Position numbers and translations under genes: made by a program. From CAZJRB01 sp964547995 (GTDB lineage: Bacteria; Planctomycetota; Planctomycetia; Pirellulales; Thermoguttaceae), in assembly GCA_964547995.1 (NCBI GenBank), contig CAZJRB010000199.1:1-5703 (forward strand): a stretch of 5,703 nucleotides of DNA. The letters are read 5' to 3'. The notes below the pieces were generated by a model. It saw nothing but the letters and a program-made list of their open reading frames with translations. It did not search any database and was not told the origin of the DNA. Shown in pieces: positions 1 to 5,451 of this stretch (position 1 is its first letter; each line of letters opens with the position of its first letter).

Positions 1-2
1 CA

Positions 3-74
3 ATTGTTGCTTATTCTGACCCGCCGAGATTCCAGTTTACGGTGAACCAAGACAACCGGGCTGGTGGTCGATAG
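3..74 (+). pseudogene. Possible 3' piece of the coding frame upstream of the first gene
   Basis: From base 3 to the TAG at 72-74, frame 3 reads like protein (IVAYSDPPRFQFTVN followed by QDNRAGGR). The next gene occupies frame 1, has no ribosome binding site, and its frame is closed by a TGA at 43-45. One reading is that these 23 codons and the 64-1038 frame belong to one protein interrupted by a frame change at about 60-72. Another is that this is simply the end of an upstream gene, or chance. Only 23 codons are visible, so the call is weak. Confidence 0.3.
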
Positions 75-1038
75 TACATCGTTTACAAAGAAGGAACTTG
101 ATAAGTTGAAAGACGGCCAGAAACTTCCAAAGGAGGGTATTACAATTGAGTTCAGCAACAACAAAACGACCGTGACGATCACCAAGACCGATCAAGAAGA
201 TCCGAAAACCAACAAGAAACTCACCGCCAAGAAAGCGCTCATCAACAACGTCGCCGTCTCAGGCAAGTTTCCCAAGGCCGGCACGTACGAAGTGAAAATG
301 GAAAGCAAAGTTGAGATCAAGACTAGCACGCAAACGTTTACCCTTACCGGAAAGAAAACGGCCAAGGTGAATGTCTTCGGTATCTTTCTTCGCGTCGATG
401 GAGATGACGATCTTGATGATATGGTCGGAGAAGGCACCGGCAAGGTGCGTGATGGCGTTGAAAATTATCTGCCCGGCCAAGAAGGCAATATCAAAAAGCT
501 CATTGCAGACGAACAAAAGAAGAAATTTAACGAGACCAGATTCACCCCGCAACAAATGAAGCTCATCGCCGAGTTTCCCGCGGGAGAAGATATTGATAAG
601 GTTATTTTTAGTTTTCGAACAAGTTCTTACAATGGTTATTGCAGTAACAAAACAGATGACCGAATCAAAGAAGCGCGTTTTAATAATGACTTCTCATTTA
701 GTGCGGACATGAACCAGCGTGGTTTTGTGGAGGGCGCTATTGCTGGTAATAGAGCATCCATCGACTTCTTCTGCAAGGATTACGGCGGTCTTTGCGCGGT
801 GACTGCCGTCTTCAAGAAAGGCACGAAAACGATAGCCACGTGCTCGTTGCGAATCCCTGTGGACAAAGACAAGGATGGGATCGCCGATATTTATGAAAAA
901 CGACAAATTCTAGCATGGAACAAGCAATACGGGCTCACTGGAGATAAAAAAGTCAAAGAAGATGACCTGACTTTTTTCAACGAGGATCGGTTATTACTTT
1001 GGGAGATAGCGTTAAGTGCGTTAAAGACTCAACAATAA
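64..1038 (+). CDS. Lysine-rich hypothetical protein with Asp-rich calcium-loop motif, probably extracellular
   Basis: I do not recognise a named family. The 324-residue frame opens with GTG and no Shine-Dalgarno sequence, so the true start probably lies upstream in another frame. Residues 1-105 are rich in Lys and Thr and in alternating beta-strand patterns (TTVTITKT, FTLTGKK), like an immunoglobulin-type or other beta-sandwich segment. Residues 111-119 are Asp-rich (VDGDDDLDD). A central block has paired cysteines (Cys193, Cys237 and Cys244, the last two in FCKDYGGLC), suggesting an oxidising extracytoplasmic location. Residues 266-278 (VDKDKDGIADIYE) match the DxDxDGxxDxxE calcium loop of dockerin or thrombospondin type 3 repeats. 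The last 15 or so residues look like an out-of-frame tail, because the neighbouring frame carries a better continuation (HEGLH protein, 966-1193). The gene is AT-richer than everything to its right, which fits horizontal acquisition. The function is not assigned; secretion and calcium binding are inferred. Confidence 0.72.
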   Translation: MVDSTSFTKKELDKLKDGQKLPKEGITIEFSNNKTTVTITKTDQEDPKTNKKLTAKKALINNVAVSGKFPKAGTYEVKMESKVEIKTSTQTFTLTGKKTAKVNVFGIFLRVDGDDDLDDMVGEGTGKVRDGVENYLPGQEGNIKKLIADEQKKKFNETRFTPQQMKLIAEFPAGEDIDKVIFSFRTSSYNGYCSNKTDDRIKEARFNNDFSFSADMNQRGFVEGAIAGNRASIDFFCKDYGGLCAVTAVFKKGTKTIATCSLRIPVDKDKDGIADIYEKRQILAWNKQYGLTGDKKVKEDDLTFFNEDRLLLWEIALSALKTQQ

Positions 1039-1193
1039 TAGATAATGAAAAAGAATTTATAATGGGAGAAATTGCACATGAAGGTCTTCATTTGTTGTTT
1101 AACAAAAAAAGCGGATTTTTTAACAGAGACGAACATTTAATAGATCCAGATCGAGATGGGCAGCCAGGAGTGAGGCAAGACTGGTCGAACTGA
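966..1193 (+). CDS. HEGLH zinc-peptidase-like segment, probable -1 frame continuation of the preceding gene
   Basis: Frame 3 is open from 966 to the TGA at 1191-1193. The only in-frame ATGs are at 999 and 1062, so a stand-alone product would be 64 residues or fewer. It contains MGEIAHEGLHLLF, in which HEGLH (1077-1091) matches the HExxH zinc-binding signature of metallopeptidases, with hydrophobic residues around it as expected for the active-site helix. Fourteen residues after HEGLH a further His (RDEHLID) could be a third ligand. It is followed by DPDRDG, a second Asp-rich loop like the one in the 64-1038 frame. Joining the two frames would give a protein of about 376 residues with calcium loops flanking the putative metal site. 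The usual Glu or Asp third-ligand motifs of known clans are not obvious, so peptidase activity is an inference. The C-terminal residues after about 1160 may come from foreign sequence at a junction. Confidence 0.6.
   Translation, partial: PDFFQRGSVITLGDSVKCVKDSTIIDNEKEFIMGEIAHEGLHLLFNKKSGFFNRDEHLIDPDRDGQPGVRQDWSN
972..978 (+). other. Candidate -1 ribosomal slippery heptamer
   Basis: The bases T TTT TTC fall exactly in the register X XXY YYZ relative to the 64-1038 frame (codons ACT TTT TTC). They lie inside the window 966-1038 where frames 1 and 3 overlap. A -1 slip here would continue as Gln-Arg-Gly-Ser-Val-Ile-Thr-Leu into the HEGLH frame. I see no strong downstream stem-loop or pseudoknot and no upstream Shine-Dalgarno-like stimulator. 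A homopolymer indel in the genome or the assembly explains the site equally well. Confidence 0.25.
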
Positions 1194-1330
1194 AGCAAGG
1201 CAACGTTTGGCTGAAAAAGGCCGACGGCAAGGTTATGTGTCTGCCACTTAGTCAGCTTGGCAAGGGGGATCAGGAGTATGTCAAGAAAACGCTTGCCGAG
1301 TCGTTCCCGCAGAAGGAAGCTCCCAAATGA
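1124..1330 (+). pseudogene. C-terminal fragment with SLA1 homology domain 1 (SHD1)
   Basis: Frame 2 is open from 1124 to the TGA at 1328-1330 and has no suitable start. From about 1172 it reads SEARLVELKQGNVWLKKADG, then KVMCLPLSQLGKGDQEYVKK, ending in QKEAPK. This matches the core of planctomycete SHD1 domains: F/L-V-x-L-K-x-G-x-V-x-L-x-K-x-D-G-K, then V/C-x-L-P-L-x-x-L and D-Q-x-Y-V. The expected N-terminal part of the domain (R-x-W-x-D) is missing, and codons before about 1170 look non-coding in this frame. The fragment therefore appears to be fused to the AT-rich segment on its left. SHD1 proteins in Planctomycetes are mostly exported or membrane-attached and of unknown role. Another frame break in a single gene is possible, but the composition change favours a junction. 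Confidence 0.65.
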
Positions 1331-1449
1331 TGGTTCGAGAATTAGGGGAGAAAAAGGATCATGGGACAAGATGGAACTGGACCGCGAAAGACTCGGCGAC
1401 CGCGAATGGCTGCAACCGAAAAAGACGCCGAAAAAGAAGTAGAATACAA

Positions 1450-1818
1450 TCAAGGGCCCACTGCCGTTGATCCCCAAAACTGGCGAACATGCTTATCACA
1501 CGCAAATCCACCTGGGCCACCACCCTTATTGGGGGCTGGCTGCTCCTTTCCACCTTTTCCCACGCCCGGGCAGACGCCCAAGCTGCCGTGGAAGCCGCAG
1601 CCGAGCACGACCACGCGGGCGCCCCGCTCCAGGATTTCTTCGACGGCGGCGAGCCGGATACCCGGCTGGTGACGAGTGCCCGAGGTATTCCAATCCCACT
1701 CTTCTGCGCCCGTCGGCCAGATCTTGCAGTCGCGAAATTGCAGCCGCTGCGAGCCGATGCGCACTTCCACCCGACCCCAGGAGAGATGGGTAATGCAGCT
1801 TCCTTCCGGTTGGTCCAT
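1450..1818 (-). CDS. Mth938-like (DUF498) domain protein, C-terminally truncated
   Basis: The product resembles the DUF498/Mth938 family (PF04430), which includes the mitochondrial complex I assembly factor NDUFAF3 and small bacterial proteins of unclear role. Residues 8-84 carry the family pattern: ITHLSWGRVEV, FRDCKIWPTGAEEWDW, the hallmark GTRHQPGI, then AAVEEILERGARVVVLGCG and GVCP. Family members normally continue for about 40 residues with a 'TLxLLxxxGI' helix and a final strand. Here the sequence after Pro84 (about base 1567) turns into a Gly/Pro/Lys-rich stretch with no similarity, running to the stop at 1450. The gene thus looks truncated by a rearrangement. The chosen ATG at 1818 has GGGAG about a dozen bases upstream; an ATG at 1825 is in another frame. 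The gene lies on the same strand as the DUF4253 gene, 233 bases downstream of its stop. Confidence 0.7.
   Translation of the reverse strand: MDQPEGSCITHLSWGRVEVRIGSQRLQFRDCKIWPTGAEEWDWNTSGTRHQPGIRLAAVEEILERGARVVVLGCGFHGSLGVCPGVGKGGKEQPAPNKGGGPGGFACDKHVRQFWGSTAVGP
1489..1572 (+). pseudogene. Orphan signal-peptide-like N-terminus
   Basis: From the ATG at 1489 the frame encodes a classic Sec signal peptide shape. It has a basic start (MLITRKS), a hydrophobic core (TTLIGGWLLLSTF) and an Ala-x-Ala type end (SHARA before DAQ). After about 1572 the frame is the exact codon-register antisense of the Mth938-like gene, so the continuing open frame to 1920 is most likely a shadow. The coding potential therefore stops where the antisense gene's homology begins. 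No ribosome binding site is evident in the 15 bases upstream. This may be the remnant head of an exported protein whose body was lost, or a coincidence. Confidence 0.3.
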
Positions 1819-1847
1819 TACTCATGCTCCCATGGGCGGCCGGGCAA

Positions 1848-1878
1848 GCATCCCGGCTGCTGCCAACAGCCGGGATGC
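1848..1878. repeat. Perfect 12-bp inverted repeat (hairpin)
   Basis: GCATCCCGGCTG at 1848-1859 is the exact reverse complement of CAGCCGGGATGC at 1867-1878, with a 7-base loop (CTGCCAA). No T tract follows on either strand, so it is not a canonical intrinsic terminator. It lies 30 bases upstream of the Mth938-like gene start, where it could form in a 5' leader. It shares the string CGGGCAAGC just to its left (1841-1849) with the larger repeat at 1951-2027. Confidence 0.8.
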
Positions 1879-1950
1879 GTTAATCCGGATTGTTCACGAA
1901 CACTCGTGTTGCTGCTGTAGCAGCGTGTTGTGACATAAGTTACGACGTTC

Positions 1951-2027
1951 AGCGGGCGGGCTTGCCCGCCGTTGTGACTGGATGCCAATCGGTGACACTA
2001 TGGCAACGGCGGGCAAGCCCGCCCGCT
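1951..2027. repeat. 24-bp perfect inverted repeat with self-palindromic arms (REP/MITE-like)
   Basis: Arm 1951-1974 is the perfect reverse complement of arm 2004-2027, with a 29-base centre. Each arm also contains its own palindrome, GGCGGGC-TT-GCCCGCC in one and GGCGGGC-AA-GCCCGCC in the other. The DNA or RNA could fold either as one long stem or as two small hairpins. One mismatch outside the arms, pairing resumes for four bases (CGTT at 1946-1949 with AACG at 2029-2032). Paired GC-rich palindromes of this kind are typical of REP/BIME elements mobilised by TnpA-REP (RAYT) transposases; none is encoded here. A possible 5-bp flanking duplication (ACGAC at 1942-1946 and 2030-2034) is offset from the arm ends and is weak. 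The repeat begins 25 bases past the DUF4253 stop, so it could also shield or end that transcript. Confidence 0.88.
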
Positions 2028-2051
2028 AAACGACCCCACGAATAATCCGCG

Positions 2052-2789
2052 TTAATCCCACCAGAAGCAAAGCTGGCGATCCCTTAGCTCGTCGGCCAGG
2101 CATTTCACGGTATAGTTCCTTTGATCGACGATGTCGGGGCAAAACTTGTAGATCCGCTCGGCAAGCTCATCGGGATTCTTGACCGGCGTGAGGTACTGTC
2201 CCTCGATGAAATCGGCCCCGATGCCCGTGATCTGGAGCGGCTGCCGCTTGCCGAGTTCCTTCAGCCAGCCGATGATGCTGGTGGTGGTCAGCTCTTTTCC
2301 ATTGTACCGGAATCCGTTTCCGCTGGTACCCACCAAGCGGATGACCTCGTAGACATCGGCGGTTGGGACGAGTGCCAGGCGGTCGGTGGCATCGTCCATG
2401 CCGGGACTGTTGTTGAGCCGGAACAGGTAGCACTCTTTTCCCAGCAGTTCGCATTGCCAAGGGATAATCGACTGCTCGACCAATTCGTGGTCGACGCGGA
2501 ACGTGACCCCCACATTCACGTTCTGGTCCGGCCACAGCGGTTCGGGCGGCGAGCCGACGGTTTCTTCCACCAGCCGCACGATTTCCCGGAACTCGGGCCC
2601 CTTCGCCCTCGTTTCGAGTTTGCCGATCAGGTCGCTTTTCTCCACAACCGGCGTCGAGGCGGTTTTACCGTCAAGTGCTCCGGCGGCATCGTTACGGAAG
2701 TCCACGAACGGCAGGACGCACCAGGCCATCGATGCTGCAAGCAGCAGGTAGATATAGATCTCAACGCGTCGTTCCCAGAGAGTATTCAT
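2052..2789 (-). CDS. Membrane-anchored DUF4253 domain protein
   Basis: The last ~110 residues (about 137-245) match DUF4253 (PF14062), a family of unknown function. They contain YEVIRLVGTSG, IIGWLKELGKRQPLQITGIG, the segment GADFIEGQYLTPVK, and the diagnostic ending FCPDIVDQ...LADEL...FWWD at the C-terminus. The N-terminus has a basic head (MNTLWERRVE) and one hydrophobic segment (IYIYLLLAASMAWCVLPFV, about 11-29). The product is thus probably anchored in the membrane with the domain outside the cytoplasm, although a signal peptide cannot be excluded. Residues 50-135 are not recognised; they include two Cys (113 and 120) that could pair. The start is supported by GGAG seven bases before the ATG. 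Many DUF4253 proteins are soluble and cytoplasmic, so the anchored form is notable. The gene is divergent from the LamG gene. Confidence 0.87.
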   Translation of the reverse strand: MNTLWERRVEIYIYLLLAASMAWCVLPFVDFRNDAAGALDGKTASTPVVEKSDLIGKLETRAKGPEFREIVRLVEETVGSPPEPLWPDQNVNVGVTFRVDHELVEQSIIPWQCELLGKECYLFRLNNSPGMDDATDRLALVPTADVYEVIRLVGTSGNGFRYNGKELTTTSIIGWLKELGKRQPLQITGIGADFIEGQYLTPVKNPDELAERIYKFCPDIVDQRNYTVKCLADELRDRQLCFWWD

Positions 2790-2831
2790 GGGAGAACTCC
2801 ATGAATAAGAAAGCCCTCTGGCCCTACCTCC

Positions 2832-2861
2832 AGTTTACCGCTTTTTGGCTATTTGAGGCAA
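2832..2861 (-). promoter_or_regulatory. Candidate sigma-70-type promoter for the DUF4253 gene
   Basis: On the minus strand, TTGCCT (2861-2856) and TAAACT (2837-2832) are separated by 18 bases. Each agrees with the -35 and -10 consensus at 4 of 6 positions. This would place the transcript start roughly 35 bases before the ATG at 2789. It was found by eye in an AT-richer patch, so it may be fortuitous. Confidence 0.25.
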
Positions 2862-3039
2862 GTTTTTTGCGCGTGCCAGCTCGAAATGGCCCCAAAAGTG
2901 CCGGATTTCCGGAACTAATCCCCCCGGGGAAGCGTCGGTAAGAGGTAGGTACTGGGCGACTTTTCGCCGGAAACGACAGAAGTGCCGGCGCATCTTGCCC
3001 GAAAAACGTACCCTTCCACACAGCACGAGGAAACAACCC

Positions 3040-4398
3040 ATGTATCACCGTATCCTGACGACGGCCCTGTTCGGCCCCCTATGGGCCGCGGAAGGCCAAA
3101 CCGCGGAGAAAATCTCCGGCCAATGTGCCTTGATCGTCGAGTTGCGCGACGGCAGCCGGGTCCGCGGCGCCCCGGACATCGACGAAATGGCATTCCAGGC
3201 ATCCTTCGGCAAGACGAAAATCCCGCTCAAGCTGATCGAGACGGTCACGCTGGACGCCGACCGTGAGACGGGCCAGGTCGTCTTGCGCGAGGGCGACCGC
3301 ATCCGCGGGGCGGTCGATCGGCGGCCGCTGGGGCTCGCCACGGTCTTCGGCAAGCTGACCGTCCCGATACCACACATCAAACGCTTGACGGTCGTCCCGG
3401 CCGAGGCCCCGGCGGAACTGATCCTCTGGAACCGGCTCGACGGGAGCCCTTCGGTCGTCGGGCCGCCGGTCGAGTTTCTCAAGGTCGAGCAGTACGTCCC
3501 CGGCAAGGCAGGTCAGGCCGCCCGGCTCGCCGGCAACCATGTCTGGGGTTTCCGCGTTCCCTCGGAAATGCTGAAAGACCTCAATGAGGGCACCGTCGAG
3601 TTCTGGGTGAAGGTGGTCCGCAAGCCGCCGACCGTGAGCCACGGGAGCGGGCCGATCTACGACTTCTTCGACGGCCCAGCCCATCTCCAGTACAACGCCA
3701 ACGACGGGTGCAGCCACGGCAAGTTCTCGCTGAACACCTCCGGCCACTTCGTCTACACCGAGTTCTTCGCCGGCACCAAGAGCACCGACCTGCTGGGCGA
3801 GCCGGGTGAGTGGAACCATTATGCAATCGTCTGGAATAACGACGGCATCCAGGGGACCGACCATGTGAAGCTGGCCCTTTACATCAACGGCAAATCACAC
3901 GGCAAGTACACTCCCAGCAGCCGCCGCACGTACCTGTTTCTGCCGAATCGCGAGGGACGTTGGCTCACCTTTCACCGGAACCGCAACGGATTTGCCGGGG
4001 CGATGGTCTACGACGAGTTGAAGATTTGGAACCGCGCGCTCAGCGACGAGCAGCGGCGGGAACTCGCGGCGATGCCGCCGGACGGAACGAAGAAGAAGGC
4101 CACCTTCGCCGTCGATCTCCGCGAGGGCTCACACCTGCTCGGGCGGATCGCCATCCCCGCACTCAAACTCGATACGGAAGGGCTCGGCGAGGTCGATGTC
4201 CCGTTCGATCAAGTCGCCGGTATCACCTTCGGCAAGGAAGCCGCCCCCGCCAAAGTCGTCTTCCGCCGCGGCGACGTCCTGGTCGGAACCGTCAAGGCCG
4301 CCGACCTGCCGATAAAAACCCTCCTCGGCAAGATCACGATCCCCGTCAACCAGCTCGCCACCGTCAAACGAGTCGCCGCCGACGCCGAAGGGAAATGA
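3040..4398 (+). CDS. Exported LamG (concanavalin A-like) protein flanked by 'DGS-x-L-x-G' repeats
   Basis: The product is 452 residues from the ATG at 3040, preceded by GAGG nine bases upstream; an ATG at 2995 in the same frame has no such site and would bury the signal peptide. Residues 1-22 look like a short Sec signal (MYHRILTTALFGPLWAAEG). Residues 33-71 and 80-118 are two copies of a repeat: D/E-G-x-R-x-R-G, then a strand, then FGK-x-x-I/V-P-x-x-x-I-x-x-x-T. Residues about 127-345 form a LamG/Laminin_G_3-type jelly roll with the usual signposts (LDGSPS, GTVEFWVK, EPGEWNHYAIVWNN, LALYINGK, AMVYDELKIWNRALSDEQ). Two more copies of the repeat follow at 356-398 and 405-444. LamG domains bind glycans or proteins in the envelope; the ligand here is unknown. 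The gene appears to be a single transcription unit with its own terminator. Confidence 0.9.
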   Translation: MYHRILTTALFGPLWAAEGQTAEKISGQCALIVELRDGSRVRGAPDIDEMAFQASFGKTKIPLKLIETVTLDADRETGQVVLREGDRIRGAVDRRPLGLATVFGKLTVPIPHIKRLTVVPAEAPAELILWNRLDGSPSVVGPPVEFLKVEQYVPGKAGQAARLAGNHVWGFRVPSEMLKDLNEGTVEFWVKVVRKPPTVSHGSGPIYDFFDGPAHLQYNANDGCSHGKFSLNTSGHFVYTEFFAGTKSTDLLGEPGEWNHYAIVWNNDGIQGTDHVKLALYINGKSHGKYTPSSRRTYLFLPNREGRWLTFHRNRNGFAGAMVYDELKIWNRALSDEQRRELAAMPPDGTKKKATFAVDLREGSHLLGRIAIPALKLDTEGLGEVDVPFDQVAGITFGKEAAPAKVVFRRGDVLVGTVKAADLPIKTLLGKITIPVNQLATVKRVAADAEGK

Positions 4399-4455
4399 GA
4401 CTCGCGGCAACAGGGCTGCGGCAACGGATATGGGAAGTCAACGCTGAACACAGAA

Positions 4456-4483
4456 CCCCTGCACGCAGTGCAGGGGCTTTTCT
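4456..4483 (+). terminator. Intrinsic terminator after the LamG gene
   Basis: A perfect 9-bp stem (CCCCTGCAC at 4456-4464 with GTGCAGGGG at 4468-4476, loop GCA) is followed at once by CTTTTCT. It lies 57 bases past the LamG stop and 20 bases before the stop of the convergent DUF2330 gene. It therefore serves the + strand and may also work, more weakly, on the minus strand, where GGGGTTCTG follows the stem. Confidence 0.85.
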
Positions 4484-4503
4484 ACCCACCATCCACTACC
4501 CAC

Positions 4504-5391
4504 TTACTGCTTAAACCACGTCGTGGCCACATCCCGCGTGAACGCGGACGATCGCCCCTTGATTCCCCAGGCACGCAGCAAGAGCGTCGAGTCGTCGTCG
4601 AACAGCGATGCGATCTCCTTGTCCCAGTATTCCACGGTCTTTCTGGGCACCTCGACCGGGCGGTGCAACAGTCTGACCCTCGGCGTGCCCACGTTAGGCA
4701 TTCTCACCAGCCGCGGGCTGAGCAACAACAGCCGGATCGACGTGTTCCCGTGGTCCGCGCGGGTGATCCGCAGCGGGTAGTAGAGAAACCGGCTTTCGAA
4801 CCGGTATCGGACGGCGTCCTTGGTGACGGTATCGGTGCCCAACTCGATGACGTCGAAGGCGAACCAGCGGCACTGGTCGCGGAGATACGCCTCGACAGCC
4901 GCATGGAGGACCTTGGGGATAACCGGGGCCTCGACGCCCTGTCCTTCAAAAAACGTTTTCACCCAACCGACGAACTTCCGGGAATCGATCGCGCGGACGA
5001 TCGTGATATGGTGCGCGCCGATTTTGTTCTGAAACGTCACCTCGCCGACGTTCGAGTTCGCGGTTCCGCCCGCCGGACGTCTCGACCGGGAATTCAGCGT
5101 CTCGCTCACATGGCGGTTGGCCTTGACAAACAGTTCGGTATCGCCCCTGGTCACTTTGGGTTCGGAGGGAAAGGGGATGACCTGGAGCACCTTGGTCGGC
5201 CTTGACGCACGAAGATCGGTCACCAGCAACAGGATTTCGGTGGTGCCGTCGTAGGCGATCAACGCCCATTGGTTCGGCTTCGAGATTTTCACGCCCGGCG
5301 TAAACGGGATCGAGCCGCCGGCGGGCCATGCGTCGGCCACCGGCCAGACGGCCGCCAAGATCAATGCGTAAGCCGCACATTTGATGTCCAT
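4504..5391 (-). CDS. Exported DUF2330 family protein
   Basis: The 295-residue product matches DUF2330 (PF10092), a bacterial exported family of unknown function. Visible family blocks are QWALIAYDGTTEILLLVTDL (41-60), then RPTKVLQVIPFPSEPKV (64-80), NKIGAHHITIVRA (122-134), FVGWVKTFFEGQGVEAP (140-156), WFAFDVIELG (176-185), the run YRFESRFLYYPLRITRA (196-212) and a late HRPVEV. A signal peptide is clear at residues 1-21 (MDIKCAAYALILAAVWPVADA), which is why I start at 5391 rather than at the ATG 120 bases upstream at 5511. The ribosome site is weak (AGGGAT directly before the ATG). Only two Cys remain (5 and 174), one of them in the signal peptide. The gene is convergent with the LamG gene and divergent from the thymidylate synthase-like gene. 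Confidence 0.88.
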   Translation of the reverse strand: MDIKCAAYALILAAVWPVADAWPAGGSIPFTPGVKISKPNQWALIAYDGTTEILLLVTDLRASRPTKVLQVIPFPSEPKVTRGDTELFVKANRHVSETLNSRSRRPAGGTANSNVGEVTFQNKIGAHHITIVRAIDSRKFVGWVKTFFEGQGVEAPVIPKVLHAAVEAYLRDQCRWFAFDVIELGTDTVTKDAVRYRFESRFLYYPLRITRADHGNTSIRLLLLSPRLVRMPNVGTPRVRLLHRPVEVPRKTVEYWDKEIASLFDDDSTLLLRAWGIKGRSSAFTRDVATTWFKQ

Positions 5392-5451
5392 ATCCCTATT
5401 TTCGTCGAGATGCCCACCCGTGGCAAGCCTGCCGCCCCTCTGCCGGGGGTG

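Noticed and set aside
1371..1442. Short basic tail MELDRERLGDREWLQPKKTP followed by KKK and a stop
   Set aside because: The codon choice looks like real coding and it may be the remnant C-terminus of another gene, but at 23 residues with no recognised family it cannot be supported as a feature.
1330..1472. ATG overlapping the SHD1 stop (ATGA), opening a 46-codon frame
   Set aside because: The overlap suggests translational coupling, but the product is a low-complexity Arg/Lys string in a decayed region and nothing supports it.
1573..1920. Continuation of the signal-peptide frame to 1920
   Set aside because: To 1818 it is the codon-register antisense of the Mth938-like gene, and beyond that it runs through hairpins. 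There is no family resemblance.
1893..1925. Small palindromes CACGA-ACAC-TCGTG and GCTGC-TGTA-GCAGC
   Set aside because: They have five-base stems, with neither a T tract nor a repeat context, and are expected by chance at this GC content.
1841..2027. Possible CRISPR array because of repeated GC palindromes
   Set aside because: The repeats are inverted rather than direct, only two are present, and there is no regular spacer length or cas gene.
2121..2804. Long + strand open frame of 227 codons
   Set aside because: It is antisense to the DUF4253 gene, which has clear family motifs, a ribosome site and a membrane anchor. The + frame has no recognisable pattern.
3079..3864. Long minus-strand open frame of 261 codons inside the LamG gene
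   Set aside because: It is rich in Arg, Ala, Gly and Asp as expected for the shadow of GC-rich coding DNA. The LamG reading has signal peptide, domain and repeat support.
3960..4514. Arg-rich + strand open frame of 184 codons
   Set aside because: It is an out-of-frame shadow of the LamG gene with a composition typical of such shadows.
4468..5205. + strand open frame of 245 codons opposite the DUF2330 gene
   Set aside because: It is antisense to a gene with many conserved family blocks, and its own first codons lie in the terminator hairpin.
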